The notes beneath the pieces are model-generated. The model ran no database searches and was not told the DNA's origin. It saw nothing but the letters and a program-made list of their open reading frames with translations. A program made the position numbers and the translations under genes. 64,000 nt of DNA from Planctomycetes bacterium UBA7888 (GTDB lineage: Bacteria; Planctomycetota; UBA1135), in NCBI GenBank assembly GCA_002500505.1, contig DLRM01000035.1:1-64000 (forward strand). The letters are read 5' to 3'. Shown piece by piece: positions 26,369-35,520 of this stretch (positions are counted from its first letter, which is position 1; each line of letters begins with the position of its first letter).

Positions 26369-26586
26369 GCAGTGAAGCCCTCCCCTTAACCTGGACGGAT
26401 ATAGATGAAATTGGGTTTCTGCTTTCCGAAAAGCACCCCGCCCTAAACCCTCTAGAAATCCGATTTACCGCACTCAGGGATTTAGTCCTGTCTCTACCGA
26501 ACTTCACGTCTGAAAAAGAAAAGTGCAACGAAAGGATCCTAGAGGCCATTCAGATGTCCTGGTTGGATGAATTCGACGGAGATTAA
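26365..26586 (+). CDS. iscX: Fe-S assembly protein IscX
   Basis: Small acidic protein that binds IscS and tunes cluster assembly. The 73-residue product matches IscX: LTWTDIDEIGFLLSEKHPAL at the start, EIRFTALRDLVLSLPNF in the middle and ILEAIQMSWLDEF at the end. It overlaps fdx by ATGA and ends the operon; the next gene converges 2 nt beyond its stop. Presence of this least common isc gene confirms that the entire operon is intact. Confidence 0.92.
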   Translation: MSSEALPLTWTDIDEIGFLLSEKHPALNPLEIRFTALRDLVLSLPNFTSEKEKCNERILEAIQMSWLDEFDGD

Positions 26587-26588
26587 GC

Positions 26589-27659
26589 TTACTCTTGAGC
26601 AAATTCCTTCAACGGTGATTCTTGCTCTATTATTTGGTTTTCCTGAACCAAAATATCGCGAGCCATCCCAGTCGCAGCATCATGAGTTGAGCAGCTGGCC
26701 GCATCGGCTCGCTGAAATACTGCGGAAACTGTGGCCCCAATTCGACGCAACTCGGTTTCATAATTTTTCCGGCCGGTTTGTTCAAAACCAGCACCTTCAA
26801 TCAATGCTCCACTATTCAAAACAAAATCTGGAACATAAAGAACACCTCTCTCTCGTAACTGATCTGCTTGCTCCGGTGAGGGAAGAACATTATTCGCCGC
26901 GCCGGCGACAATTCGAGATCGGAGTCTTTGCAAATTGAGGTCATGTAATACTCCACCCATAGCGCAAGGAGCAAATATATCTGACTCGACTTCAAACACC
27001 TTTGCGGGTTCCACAATTTTAACGCCCAAACCTTCAGCAGCATTCACTACATTTGCGTTCAAATCGCAACCGAACACCTCGCAGTCATTGTCCAACAGTC
27101 GTTTGGCCAACGGGAGCCCAACCGACCCCAGTCCCTGGATTGCAACTTTCTTTCCCTTGAGCTCCGAGTTGCCATCCAAAAAATCAAGTGCCGCCCTCAT
27201 CCCATATTCAACTCCTTCGGCGGTTGCCTCACCAGCAGGCCGCAGCTCTTGAGAGTGGCAAGCGTAATGGGTAGTTCCTTTTTGGAGCGCCAAACGATCG
27301 GATTCAACAAATCCAACATCTGGACCACACCGATAAACTCCGCCAAGGCCCTCAATGAAGCCACCCAGTTTTTCCATGGCCAATGGACGGTTCTTGATTC
27401 GGTCAGCGAAAATGACCGTTTTGGCCCCACCTCCAGCAATGCCCGCAAGGACACACTTGTAGGTCATGGATTGAGACAATCGCAAGGCGTCAAGGGCCGC
27501 CTCAGCTTCGTTCCGATATCTCCACATGCGTATGCCCCCATACGCCGGTCCACGCCGCGTATTGTGCAGGGCAATCCAACCAGAAAGGCCAGATTCGGAG
27601 TCCTGAACGGCTAAAACCCGCTCATGGCCACCGCGCGCCATCCAATCGAGAAGTTCCAT
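26589..27659 (-). CDS. Leucine dehydrogenase-like amino acid dehydrogenase
   Basis: NAD-dependent Glu/Leu/Phe/Val dehydrogenase that reversibly deaminates a branched-chain or aromatic amino acid. From ATG 27659 the protein is 356 residues, as in leucine dehydrogenases. The substrate region MTYKCVLAGIAGGGAKTVIF contains both conserved Lys residues, and the Rossmann motif IQGLGSVGLPLAKRLL follows. PDFVLNSGALI near the C-terminus is also conserved. The longer reading to 27857 adds 66 basic residues that overlap the divergent lipoprotein gene and is rejected. Exact substrate is not certain. It converges with iscX. Confidence 0.82.
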   Translation of the reverse strand: MELLDWMARGGHERVLAVQDSESGLSGWIALHNTRRGPAYGGIRMWRYRNEAEAALDALRLSQSMTYKCVLAGIAGGGAKTVIFADRIKNRPLAMEKLGGFIEGLGGVYRCGPDVGFVESDRLALQKGTTHYACHSQELRPAGEATAEGVEYGMRAALDFLDGNSELKGKKVAIQGLGSVGLPLAKRLLDNDCEVFGCDLNANVVNAAEGLGVKIVEPAKVFEVESDIFAPCAMGGVLHDLNLQRLRSRIVAGAANNVLPSPEQADQLRERGVLYVPDFVLNSGALIEGAGFEQTGRKNYETELRRIGATVSAVFQRADAASCSTHDAATGMARDILVQENQIIEQESPLKEFAQE

Positions 27660-27731
27660 GAAAAAAAAAGGTATTGAGAAGGGGAAGGAACCAAGGGGGT
27701 TCCCTGTCTTATATTGTAAACCACAAGTCAA

Positions 27732-28646
27732 ATGAAACCCATCACCGCTCGCTTTCTTCTCCCTTTTCTGCTCCTGGGTGCCTGTACGGCCCCTGTTCAG
27801 GAAACGGGACTCCCGGATTTGATTACGGAGCAATATCAAGAACCGAACCAACGCCAAAACCTAGAAGTAGGCAATCTCATGGTCGAATGTGAACGGCATC
27901 TACGTTCCTGGAAGACTTCCATGAATACGCCCCGTTCTGATGCCAATCGCGCTGCCATCCACGCAACCGAGCTAGCCCTTGCCACAGTGGTTCATCGAGA
28001 ACAGCGCCAACTCGAAGAACAAGCAATCTCCGGCCCTACTAGGAACCGAGCCATTGCTTCTGCCGCACTTGGTTTTAGTGGCGACAATTCTGTCTTACCT
28101 CTTTTATTGAACAATGTGGGGTCGGATGATGACTTGGTTGCCTCCTCGGCTCTTTTAGGCTTGGGAATCCTGGCAGATGAAACGACCTCTTTGGCTCCCA
28201 TGTACGAAAAAGTAATGGACATTGAAGCCTCTGAAAATGTCCTCCGCAACTCTGCCTTTGCGGCCCTTCGCATTTGCAACCGCTGGCGCAAAGACCCCGA
28301 TGGCACTTTGTCCTCGATTCTGACTTCTTTGCTCACTCGTTCCTTTCCTGAAGTACGAGGTCAGGCAGCCATTGGACTTGGCCTCATTCGAGCAAGCCAT
28401 ACCGTTCCTCTTCTTCAAACACGGCTCAAAGAAGATGTCCCAAATAATCGAATGGCCGCCGCCTGGGCTCTTGGAGAGATTGGAAGCCTTGGTTCTGCAG
28501 CATCCCTCATAGACGCACTCTCTGATGAAGATACCTTAGTCGCAGGAACCGCCCGCGCATCTCTCGCCAAAATATTTGGAAGGGACTGGGGGAAAGATGC
28601 TCCAGCTTGGAGAGTACAACTTGAAGCCGCAATAACTCCGCACTGA
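27732..28646 (+). CDS. HEAT-repeat lipoprotein
   Basis: The 304-residue protein has a lipoprotein signal (FLLPFLLLGACTAP, lipobox LGAC, Cys at 18) and then alpha-helical repeats from about 95 to 295. Units such as NRAIASAALGFSGDNSVLPL, VRGQAAIGLGLIRASHTVPL and NRMAAAWALGEIGSLGSAAS repeat with about 35-residue spacing, as in HEAT/PBS-lyase-like repeats. These usually bind other proteins, so a scaffold role at the envelope is inferred. It is followed 3 nt later by an exported protein of unknown function, likely the same operon. Confidence 0.75.
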   Translation: MKPITARFLLPFLLLGACTAPVQETGLPDLITEQYQEPNQRQNLEVGNLMVECERHLRSWKTSMNTPRSDANRAAIHATELALATVVHREQRQLEEQAISGPTRNRAIASAALGFSGDNSVLPLLLNNVGSDDDLVASSALLGLGILADETTSLAPMYEKVMDIEASENVLRNSAFAALRICNRWRKDPDGTLSSILTSLLTRSFPEVRGQAAIGLGLIRASHTVPLLQTRLKEDVPNNRMAAAWALGEIGSLGSAASLIDALSDEDTLVAGTARASLAKIFGRDWGKDAPAWRVQLEAAITPH

Positions 28647-28649
28647 ACC

Positions 28650-29789
28650 ATGCTCACCCTTGCCCCATTTTTGTTTAGCGCATTGCTTACAAGTGCAATG
28701 CAACAACCTGCGGTGCAAACTCCGGGTCAGAAGTCTTATGAAAAACTCTGCCTCACACGGAAGCTTCCTCTCGAGCCAAAGAGGGGGCCATCTGGACATT
28801 TCCATTTCACGGGGAAAATCTTGTTCCAGTTTCCTTCAGGAGATAGCGTGCAGCAGGAGTGCGAAGTTCTCGTTGGTGGACCATCGCGGCTCCGGTACTT
28901 ATTGAAACAGGACGGAAAGCGAAATCTCTTCCTAGTGCAGAGTCCAACCCTTGCATGGTTCCGCCCCAATGGTGCCACTCAATTCCAAGAGTGGGATGCG
29001 GAAGAATTGTCGCGCCAAACCTGGCTACGGTGGACAGCTTCCAGGTTCCCGTGGGACTTTCAACTGGACATTGCTGGCCAAAAACAAGGGCATGAACTCC
29101 GGGCAAGCACTCCCTGGGGAACGATGGAAATTTCCGTTGGAGAGGATGGCCTTCTGAGTCGGCTTCGCTTACGAACGATGGAAGTGAAGCTCAGTAATTG
29201 GAAGCCGAGCTCGAACGGAGTCCTCTTTCCGCAAAAATGGGAGTGGATAACGCCATCGCTTACTCAAATCGAAACGTTCACTGCCATTGATGACTCAGTA
29301 CTTGTTTTCGACAAGGCCTTTACTCCTTTCTCTGATACAGAGGACCAAGATGCTGCAAGTAACTGGACAGGCAACCCCACCACGCAGAAAAAACAGCGCA
29401 TCGCGGGCGAAGAGTACGGACTTCAATTCCGCGCAAAGATTGAACTTCTAGTTTCAGAGCTCGAATCAACTTGGTGGAATGCCCTTTCCACCGCTAATAA
29501 ACAAAATCACTGGATTCTTTTTTCGGAAGGGAAACCCCTTCAGGTTGGGATTTCTCCCGAAACTGCTTCCAGACCCAAAGGACTCCAAACCCTCTCTCTC
29601 CCTGAAGGGCTCTGGTTGCGCTGGGTCACCTACGCCAAACTGCCTGCGACTGATCTTGCGGATGAAATACGCCAATCTGCTCAGCGCTCAAAACTTCAAG
29701 CTCTCGGCCCAGTCCTTTTCCGTGGGCAACTCAAAGGAAAGAATATTGGGCGACGGGAACTTCTTCTTCCAGTGAAAAAGAAAGACTAA
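28650..29789 (+). CDS. Exported protein of unknown function
   Basis: I do not recognise this 379-residue protein. It starts with a probable signal peptide (MLTLAPFLFSALLTSAMQ). Residues about 45-230 alternate short strands (FHFTGKILFQFPSGDSVQQE, LRYLLKQDGKRNLFLVQSPT), resembling outer-membrane-lipoprotein carrier-like or LolA-like sheets. The C-terminal 120 residues (LQVGISPE... LWLRWVTYAKLPATDLADEI) faintly resemble GyrI-like ligand-binding domains. Both ideas are tentative. It is in an apparent operon with the HEAT lipoprotein and overlaps galK convergently by 4 nt. Confidence 0.66.
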   Translation: MLTLAPFLFSALLTSAMQQPAVQTPGQKSYEKLCLTRKLPLEPKRGPSGHFHFTGKILFQFPSGDSVQQECEVLVGGPSRLRYLLKQDGKRNLFLVQSPTLAWFRPNGATQFQEWDAEELSRQTWLRWTASRFPWDFQLDIAGQKQGHELRASTPWGTMEISVGEDGLLSRLRLRTMEVKLSNWKPSSNGVLFPQKWEWITPSLTQIETFTAIDDSVLVFDKAFTPFSDTEDQDAASNWTGNPTTQKKQRIAGEEYGLQFRAKIELLVSELESTWWNALSTANKQNHWILFSEGKPLQVGISPETASRPKGLQTLSLPEGLWLRWVTYAKLPATDLADEIRQSAQRSKLQALGPVLFRGQLKGKNIGRRELLLPVKKKD

Positions 29790-30961
29790 AGAGAAATCTC
29801 TTCTGGGCCCGAGAAGGGGTGGAACCAATCGACTTTGGTTTTTCGACCGGTTTTTCTTTCGTAAACTTCCGGAACTATCGCGCTAAAATCCTCTTGCCTG
29901 TCAGCGCTCACAACAGAAACGGTGCAACCTCCAAATCCTGCGCCAGTTAACCTGGACCCCAAACACCCCTCAACTGACTGGGCGGCCTCTACAAGAGTAT
30001 CCAATTCAGGAGTGGAAACCTCGTAGTTGGTCTTCAGAGATTCATGAGCAGAGCTTAAGGTTGCGCCAAAACCTGCAAGGTTCCCATTGCGAAGAGCTCG
30101 AGAAGCGATATTGGTTCTTTCAAACTCACTCACCACATGCTCAACGCGCCTTGCCAAGTTGGGTGGAAGTAAATCTTTTTGATCTTCAAAATCACGGCGC
30201 TTCACATCGCGCAAGCAGGTTACCCCCGGTAATTCTTCTTGCAGAAGAGCCAAGGCGCGAGTGCACTCGGCGACCCGTTCATTAAAAGCGGAGTTTGCCA
30301 ATTCGCGCTGAACTCCACTATCCAGAATCGCAATGGCAACCTTTTCCGAAGGGAAGGGCAAATGCTCGCGAGTTAGCTCGAGGCAATCAAAAAGAAGGAT
30401 GGAGTCTGCTTTGGCGAGAAAGATTGCTGCTTGATCTAAAATTCCACAACGAACGCCAACATATTCGTTCTCAGCTCGATGAGCGAGTCGAATCATTTCG
30501 TCCACATTGGCGTCCACCTCGAGCAGCTTGGAGACCGCAAACACCATGCCACATTCCACACTTGCTGAAGAGCTCAAGCCCCGCCCCATCGGCAAATCAG
30601 CGTTTACAAAAATGTCCAGTCCCGGCAAATCCCCCCACGCCTGTGCTGCGTAGTAAAGGGCGCCTTCGGAATAGGCTGACCAAGATTTCGTTCGACCCGG
30701 CCGCAAATCAGCAATGGGAACTTCAGCAGTCTCGCCCGGAAATTGGGCAGACCTCAATCTCAGTAAACCGTCCGTGCGCGGAGAAAGGGCAATGCAGGTC
30801 CCCCTGGAAAGGGCCGCCGGCATCACCTTCCCCCCGTTGTAATCCATGTGCGCGCCTCCAAGATTGGCCCGGCCAGGGGCAAAGAAAACCCGAGGGCTCG
30901 CTGAACAATCCTGCTCAAAAAGCTCTAGTGTCTGCTCAACTAATGCGGAGGTTACTTCCAC
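29786..30961 (-). CDS. Galactokinase-like GHMP kinase with altered sugar-site motif
   Basis: A 391-residue GHMP-superfamily kinase closest to galactokinase, which phosphorylates galactose at C1. Motif 1 reads PGRANLGGAHMDYNGG (29-44): the usual GEHTDYN has Ala37 for Glu and Met39 for Thr, and Ile35 is Gly. The ATP loop LPMGRGLSSSASVECG, the catalytic-Asp segment VGVRCGILDQ and C-terminal LTGAGFGGCTVSV are intact. The changed Glu contacts the sugar in known galactokinases, so another sugar is possible. No other Leloir gene is near; it is divergent from the PPIase-ABC operon and 48 nt from it. Confidence 0.78.
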   Translation of the reverse strand: MEVTSALVEQTLELFEQDCSASPRVFFAPGRANLGGAHMDYNGGKVMPAALSRGTCIALSPRTDGLLRLRSAQFPGETAEVPIADLRPGRTKSWSAYSEGALYYAAQAWGDLPGLDIFVNADLPMGRGLSSSASVECGMVFAVSKLLEVDANVDEMIRLAHRAENEYVGVRCGILDQAAIFLAKADSILLFDCLELTREHLPFPSEKVAIAILDSGVQRELANSAFNERVAECTRALALLQEELPGVTCLRDVKRRDFEDQKDLLPPNLARRVEHVVSEFERTNIASRALRNGNLAGFGATLSSAHESLKTNYEVSTPELDTLVEAAQSVEGCLGSRLTGAGFGGCTVSVVSADRQEDFSAIVPEVYERKTGRKTKVDWFHPFSGPEEISL

Positions 30962-31009
30962 TGGAGAGAAGGGTACGATGTTTGGACACGGCTTTCACCT
31001 AGTTTCCCC

Positions 31010-31987
31010 ATGCCCGCCCCCCTTCTTCTCTCCATTCTTGCAGCCTGGCCACTCCCCGCTGCCCAAAAACCTATTCCAGAAGAGCCACTCAATCTCCTAG
31101 ACCAATGCGTGCTTAGCTTGGGAGAGAGGGAAGTGACTGCCAGAGAAGTTCTCCAAGCCAATCCCTGGGACCCCTCCAATTTAATCGAAATGTTGGAGCG
31201 AGATGAGACACAAGCCCGCTTGCTCTTCAACTCCCCCGCCTTTTTGGACCGATGCCATTCTTTCGCAGACAGTGCTGCCCTCGATTTTGCAAAAGTCCCT
31301 ACAACCTCCGAAGAAGCCATCCTGGCTGAGGCTTCAATTTGGGCGCAAGAACGCTCTATAAGTCTCAAGCCCAAAGCTATCCTTTTAAATCACGGGCTTG
31401 AAATTCAGAACCGTGCACGACTTTTGGGCCAACTGCCAAGCGAATTCGGAACTGGGCAACTCCGCAAACATATGCTCCAATCTGTCCCGGAGTTCTTTGG
31501 CGAACTCTCCTTTTCTTGGATACGCCTGCCCTTGATTGACCTGAATAGTGGATCTGTCCTTTCTTCCAAGGATCGAAAAAAACAATATGACCGTTTAGAT
31601 TCGATTGCCTCCAAAATCGCCTCCCAAGAAATCACCTGGGAGGAGGCGGTGAAAGAAAATGCCGTCCTTGATTCTGACAAGAAAAAGCATGGCTACAAAG
31701 GCCTCGTTCGTCGACACAATTCTGACCAATACGAAATACCAGTTCTTAAGGCTATTTTTGATGACTTGGGTTTTACTCGCCCCCAGGGCAACACCCTTCG
31801 TGGACCTGTTACGGGACAAGCATGGTTATATTTATTGCGCCTAGAAACGATTCGGATTCGAGGGGTAGTAGACTTGCAGAGTGTTCGTGACAAGGTAGAT
31901 CGTTCTTTGCGAGAGTCTTTGATTCAAACGTCCTTATCCAGAACTCGCAGCGACCTTCCTGCTCAATTCAGGCTACCTCTTTCTTGA
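31010..31987 (+). CDS. Secreted parvulin-like peptidyl-prolyl isomerase (divergent)
   Basis: The 325-residue protein has a signal peptide (LLLSILAAWPLPAA) and a helical N-terminal part followed by a weak PpiC/parvulin domain at about 165-290: FFGELSFSWIRLPL, then IASKIASQEITWEEAVKENA, then GLVRRHNSDQYEIPVLKAIF and GPVTGQAWLYLLRLE. This layout matches SurA/PrsA-type chaperones that fold exported proteins. Similarity is low, so isomerase activity is uncertain. It begins a six-gene run with two ABC systems, all spaced by 0-2 nt or overlapping. Confidence 0.65.
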   Translation: MPAPLLLSILAAWPLPAAQKPIPEEPLNLLDQCVLSLGEREVTAREVLQANPWDPSNLIEMLERDETQARLLFNSPAFLDRCHSFADSAALDFAKVPTTSEEAILAEASIWAQERSISLKPKAILLNHGLEIQNRARLLGQLPSEFGTGQLRKHMLQSVPEFFGELSFSWIRLPLIDLNSGSVLSSKDRKKQYDRLDSIASKIASQEITWEEAVKENAVLDSDKKKHGYKGLVRRHNSDQYEIPVLKAIFDDLGFTRPQGNTLRGPVTGQAWLYLLRLETIRIRGVVDLQSVRDKVDRSLRESLIQTSLSRTRSDLPAQFRLPLS

Positions 31988-32923
31988 ATGGAATCCTGTT
32001 CCCCAATTCTTCGACTCGATTCTCTCACTGTGAAGTATGGGAGTTTCACTGCTCTCCATTCCTTCTCTGCCCAGTTCCAAGGTGGCGCACTTGGCCTGCT
32101 TGGCCCCAATGGGGCAGGGAAATCGACCCTTCTTCGTTCTGTTTTGGGGTTGGTGCAGCCGGCCTCGGGGAAAGGGATGTCCATGGGCTTGGACATCGAG
32201 AAAGGTGGATCCAAACTTCGCGCTCGAATCGGTTATATGCCCGAGCAAGATTGCTTTATTGATGGAATGTCTGGTGTCCGCGCTCTCGCCCACCTAGCAG
32301 AAATATGTGGATTTCAAGCCGAGGACGCAATGTTGAGAGCGCACGATGTCCTTCACTTTGTCGGCTTAGGAGAAGAGCGATATCGAGAGGTATCGAATTA
32401 TTCCGTGGGCATGCGACAACGTTACAAACTTGCCGCCGCACTCGTTCATGACCCTGATGTTCTCTTCCTCGATGAACCTACCAATGGCCTGGATCCTCGA
32501 GGCCGTGCTCGCATGCTCGAACTCATCGACCGCGTTCGGCGTGAACATGGTATCCACCTCATCCTCGCCTCCCATCTTCTCCCTGACGTGGAACAACTTT
32601 GTGATGAAGTTTGGGTTTTGTCCGGTGGAGTTCTTAAACAATCTGGAACCATTGCGAATTTAACTGCTGCCGCCCGCGGCGCATGCCGACTCCAAACAGT
32701 AACCGAAAAAACCGAGACGATTGGAAATGCAGCAGAAGGTTCTGGCATTCAAGCTCTCCCTGGAAACTATGCCGGGGAATTGCTTCTCAGTCGCCTGGAT
32801 GGCATCGTATCCCCCTTGGAAATATTCAAGATTGCTAGCGAATGCAACGCCCCAGTCCTTTCCTTGAAACCGGCTGCGCGCACTCTTGAAGATGCCTTCC
32901 TTGAAGCCCTAGAGCAAGACTAA
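31988..32923 (+). CDS. ABC transporter ATP-binding protein (first pair)
   Basis: A 311-residue ATPase with Walker A LGPNGAGKSTLLRS, signature YSVGMRQRYKLAAALVHDPD and Walker B DVLFLDEPTNGLDP, followed by a roughly 90-residue C-terminal extension typical of ABC-2 ATPases. ATG follows the PPIase stop with no gap, and the gene shares one base with the permease gene after it. Drives export or membrane remodelling by the ABC-2 permease at 32923; substrate unknown. Confidence 0.92.
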   Translation: MESCSPILRLDSLTVKYGSFTALHSFSAQFQGGALGLLGPNGAGKSTLLRSVLGLVQPASGKGMSMGLDIEKGGSKLRARIGYMPEQDCFIDGMSGVRALAHLAEICGFQAEDAMLRAHDVLHFVGLGEERYREVSNYSVGMRQRYKLAAALVHDPDVLFLDEPTNGLDPRGRARMLELIDRVRREHGIHLILASHLLPDVEQLCDEVWVLSGGVLKQSGTIANLTAAARGACRLQTVTEKTETIGNAAEGSGIQALPGNYAGELLLSRLDGIVSPLEIFKIASECNAPVLSLKPAARTLEDAFLEALEQD

Positions 32924-33819
32924 TGGCATTTCGCGCAGCCGAATACGAACGCTTTCATGGCAACCGAAGCTCTCTCCCTGCCTGGTGGCCTATTTTTAAA
33001 GCCACCATGCATCGTGGATGGAAAGTCACTTGGGTGCGGCGTATTTGTTTAGGCGCTTTGGTTTCAGCCTTTGGCTTGACCTTGATGTTCTACATGCTTT
33101 ACAAAGTCATCCCAGGATGGCGAGAGCTTATGCAACAGTTTGGCCAAATGGTTGACCCAGAGGAAAAGCTACCTTTCAAGATAGATGCTCGTTTTTATGC
33201 GGGCATTCTCAAACTCTACATTTACCCAGTTCTATTGCCGCTTTCTGTTCTTTTCGGCCAGGATCTCATTTCCTCGGACATGCGAACTCGTGCCCTTGAA
33301 GCCTACTTCGCTCGCCCGCTAACTCCCCTCACCTACCTTTTGGGGCGAACCTTTGCCTTCCTTGCCTTCCTCTTAGGGGCCACCCTCCTTCCCCTTCTTT
33401 GGGTTTGGTGCTTTGATGTCCTAACTGCACCGACAGGCCACTTCGAATTGGTTTCTATGGTTCCCAAAGGCATTTTTCTTTCCTTCGGGGGCGTTTCCTT
33501 GGTTCTCGCACTTCTAATTCAAGCAGTTTCAAGCATTTCAAAAAGCTCAACATGGACAAGCATGGGATTGATTGTCCTTTTCATTCTCTCCACTCCCATT
33601 GCCCATATCCTGCATGAATTGACTGACATGGCTGGATTCCTTGCCCTTTCTATTCCCGAATCTATTGGGATTATCATTTATTCCGCTCTTGATCTTGGGG
33701 AAAAAATTGACTCCGACCACGCAAGCCCTATCCAAGCCATCTTTCTCTTCGCAGGGATTGCACTCCTATCACTCATCATTCTTTGGCGCCGAATCCTAAG
33801 GAAGGGGGTTGTTGGATGA
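32923..33819 (+). CDS. ABC-2 type permease (first pair)
   Basis: The 298-residue protein has about six membrane segments, starting at RRICLGALVSAFGLTLMFYM after a cytoplasmic N-terminal tail of about 40 residues. The segment GQDLISSDMRTRALEAYFAR matches the conserved cytoplasmic loop of ABC-2 permeases. It pairs with the ATPase at 31988, whose stop it overlaps, and its stop overlaps the start of the second ATPase as ATGA. Confidence 0.85.
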   Translation: MAFRAAEYERFHGNRSSLPAWWPIFKATMHRGWKVTWVRRICLGALVSAFGLTLMFYMLYKVIPGWRELMQQFGQMVDPEEKLPFKIDARFYAGILKLYIYPVLLPLSVLFGQDLISSDMRTRALEAYFARPLTPLTYLLGRTFAFLAFLLGATLLPLLWVWCFDVLTAPTGHFELVSMVPKGIFLSFGGVSLVLALLIQAVSSISKSSTWTSMGLIVLFILSTPIAHILHELTDMAGFLALSIPESIGIIIYSALDLGEKIDSDHASPIQAIFLFAGIALLSLIILWRRILRKGVVG

Positions 33820-34742
33820 GCCAGGCGCCCATTCGATGCCTTGGTCTTTCGCGCTGGTATGGCGAGGTGCAAGGCCTTTCCGGACTAACTGCGGATATAG
33901 GCCCAGGCATTGTTGGCCTTCTAGGTCCGAATGGTTCGGGCAAATCAACTTTAATGCGCCTTTTAACGGGGCAAATCCGGGCAAGCCGTGGAAAAATAAT
34001 CCTTTTCGGGCGCGAACTCAAACCCGGAGTTTGGGAACCCTTTTCCCGAATCGCTTATACACCAGGGGATGATGTTCACTTTGAAGATGAGCGCGCTTTC
34101 GAGTTCCTCGAACTCCTTGCCCGCCTTTCTGGTGAAAATGCCGAAGGAGCAAAGAAGCGCGCTCAGGTTGCCTTAGAGCGCACTGGAATGGCGGAAGCTC
34201 GAGAAAAACGCCTTCGCGAGATGTCAAAAGGAATGCGCCAGCGAATCAAGCTCGCCCAAACTCTGCTTTTTGACCACGAAGTGTTCTTGCTAGATGAACC
34301 TCTCAATGGAATGGATCCCATCAGCAGGCGCACCACCTTGGATTTAATTCGCGAACTCGGCAAGGAAGGCCGAACAATTTTGATGGCTTCTCATGTCCTC
34401 CACGATGTGGAGGCCATTACGGACCGCATCTTGCTTCTTCACCATGGCAGACTTCTTGCTGAAGGTCGAATGGAAGAAATTCGTGCTTTGATTGGAACTC
34501 GCCCCAGAGAGGTCATCGTTAAATCCAAGATTCCACAGGAAGTCGGGAAAATACTACTCGAGCAAGATCTTGCAGTCGGCATGCGGTTTTCTGAAACACG
34601 ACTCGTGGTAGAAACAACTCGACTGGAAGAACTCCTTGGCCACCTTTCAAATTTGGGTTGTGAAGGGAAAATTGAAGGGATTGAGATTGAAGACCACAGC
34701 CTCGAGTCTCTATTTGAACTTCTTGTAGGAGAAACCGCATGA
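33816..34742 (+). CDS. ABC transporter ATP-binding protein (second pair)
   Basis: The 308-residue ATPase has Walker A GLLGPNGSGKSTLMRL, signature MSKGMRQRIKLAQTLLFDHE and Walker B LLDEPLNGMDP, then an ABC-2-type C-terminal extension. ATG 33816 is chosen because it overlaps the permease stop as ATGA; the longer reading from 33783 lies inside that gene. Pairs with the permease at 34739. It differs clearly from the first ATPase, so the two pairs are old duplicates or independent systems. Confidence 0.92.
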   Translation: MSQAPIRCLGLSRWYGEVQGLSGLTADIGPGIVGLLGPNGSGKSTLMRLLTGQIRASRGKIILFGRELKPGVWEPFSRIAYTPGDDVHFEDERAFEFLELLARLSGENAEGAKKRAQVALERTGMAEAREKRLREMSKGMRQRIKLAQTLLFDHEVFLLDEPLNGMDPISRRTTLDLIRELGKEGRTILMASHVLHDVEAITDRILLLHHGRLLAEGRMEEIRALIGTRPREVIVKSKIPQEVGKILLEQDLAVGMRFSETRLVVETTRLEELLGHLSNLGCEGKIEGIEIEDHSLESLFELLVGETA

Positions 34743-35518
34743 CGGCGATTCGCTCTATTCGAAGCTGGTCCTTCCAGCGCGCTGTTCTTGGTCGCCGCAC
34801 CTTGCCAGCGCTCGCTGTTGCCTTGTTGCCGGCATTCATTGTCGCAATTGGCGCATGGAATGGGGCCTGGGATGGCAAGCGAGACGCTTTCGATGACTTT
34901 GGTTTTTCCATAGCCCCTCTTTGTCTTTACTTTGTTCTCCCTATGCTTTGCATGTTCTCGGTGCTGCCCACAGTGGGAGAACTTTATGAGTCTTCGGCAA
35001 TTTCCTACTTTTGGACTCGCCCAACCCCGCGCTGGAAGGTCCTCCTTGGTATTCATCAAGGATCCCTTCTTGCCTTCCTTTCCTTAACTGCTCTTGGAAT
35101 TACTGCTGTTGTCCTCATCATGGCCTTTGCCAACTCCAACTCGAATCCCCCTGGGGATTGGATGCAGAGAGCATTTGGTTTATGGCTAGTGATGGGCGTT
35201 GGTGGCGCAGCCTATGGCGCAACCTGTTTGTTTTTTGCAGTTTGGTCAAAACGGTCGGCTCTCTGGTCAATTGGCGTCCTTATTGGCTGGGGCGCCATCG
35301 TAGGAGCTTTACCCGGAAGCCTACGGAACACATCCCCTCATCGTTATTTGTTTGGTTTGCTGCGAGATTGGTGTGGAATCGAAAATGTCAAATCCGGCTT
35401 CTTTGTCCCTGACCCTTCTCCCCCGAGCGCTTGGCTTTCCCTTTTGGTTTTGGGAGGATTGGTGACTATTGCTCTTTTCGGTTCCTTCGCCGCCGCTAAT
35501 CGTCGCGATGTCAATTAG
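34739..35518 (+). CDS. ABC-2 type permease (second pair)
   Basis: The 259-residue protein has about six hydrophobic segments (LPALAVALLPAFIVAIGAW, LYFVLPMLCMFSVLPTVG, LSLTALGITAVVLIMAF and others), with a YESSAISYFWTRPTPRWKVL loop resembling the equivalent loop in ABC-2 permeases. It overlaps the second ATPase by ATGA and is followed 2 nt later by the amidinotransferase-fold gene, so one transcript carries all six genes. Confidence 0.83.
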   Translation: MTAIRSIRSWSFQRAVLGRRTLPALAVALLPAFIVAIGAWNGAWDGKRDAFDDFGFSIAPLCLYFVLPMLCMFSVLPTVGELYESSAISYFWTRPTPRWKVLLGIHQGSLLAFLSLTALGITAVVLIMAFANSNSNPPGDWMQRAFGLWLVMGVGGAAYGATCLFFAVWSKRSALWSIGVLIGWGAIVGALPGSLRNTSPHRYLFGLLRDWCGIENVKSGFFVPDPSPPSAWLSLLVLGGLVTIALFGSFAAANRRDVN

Positions 35519-35520
35519 CG

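Noticed and set aside
30295..31002. 235-codon frame on the plus strand
   Set aside because: It lies antisense to the galactokinase gene, has unnatural Pro/Arg/Ser composition and no recognisable domain.
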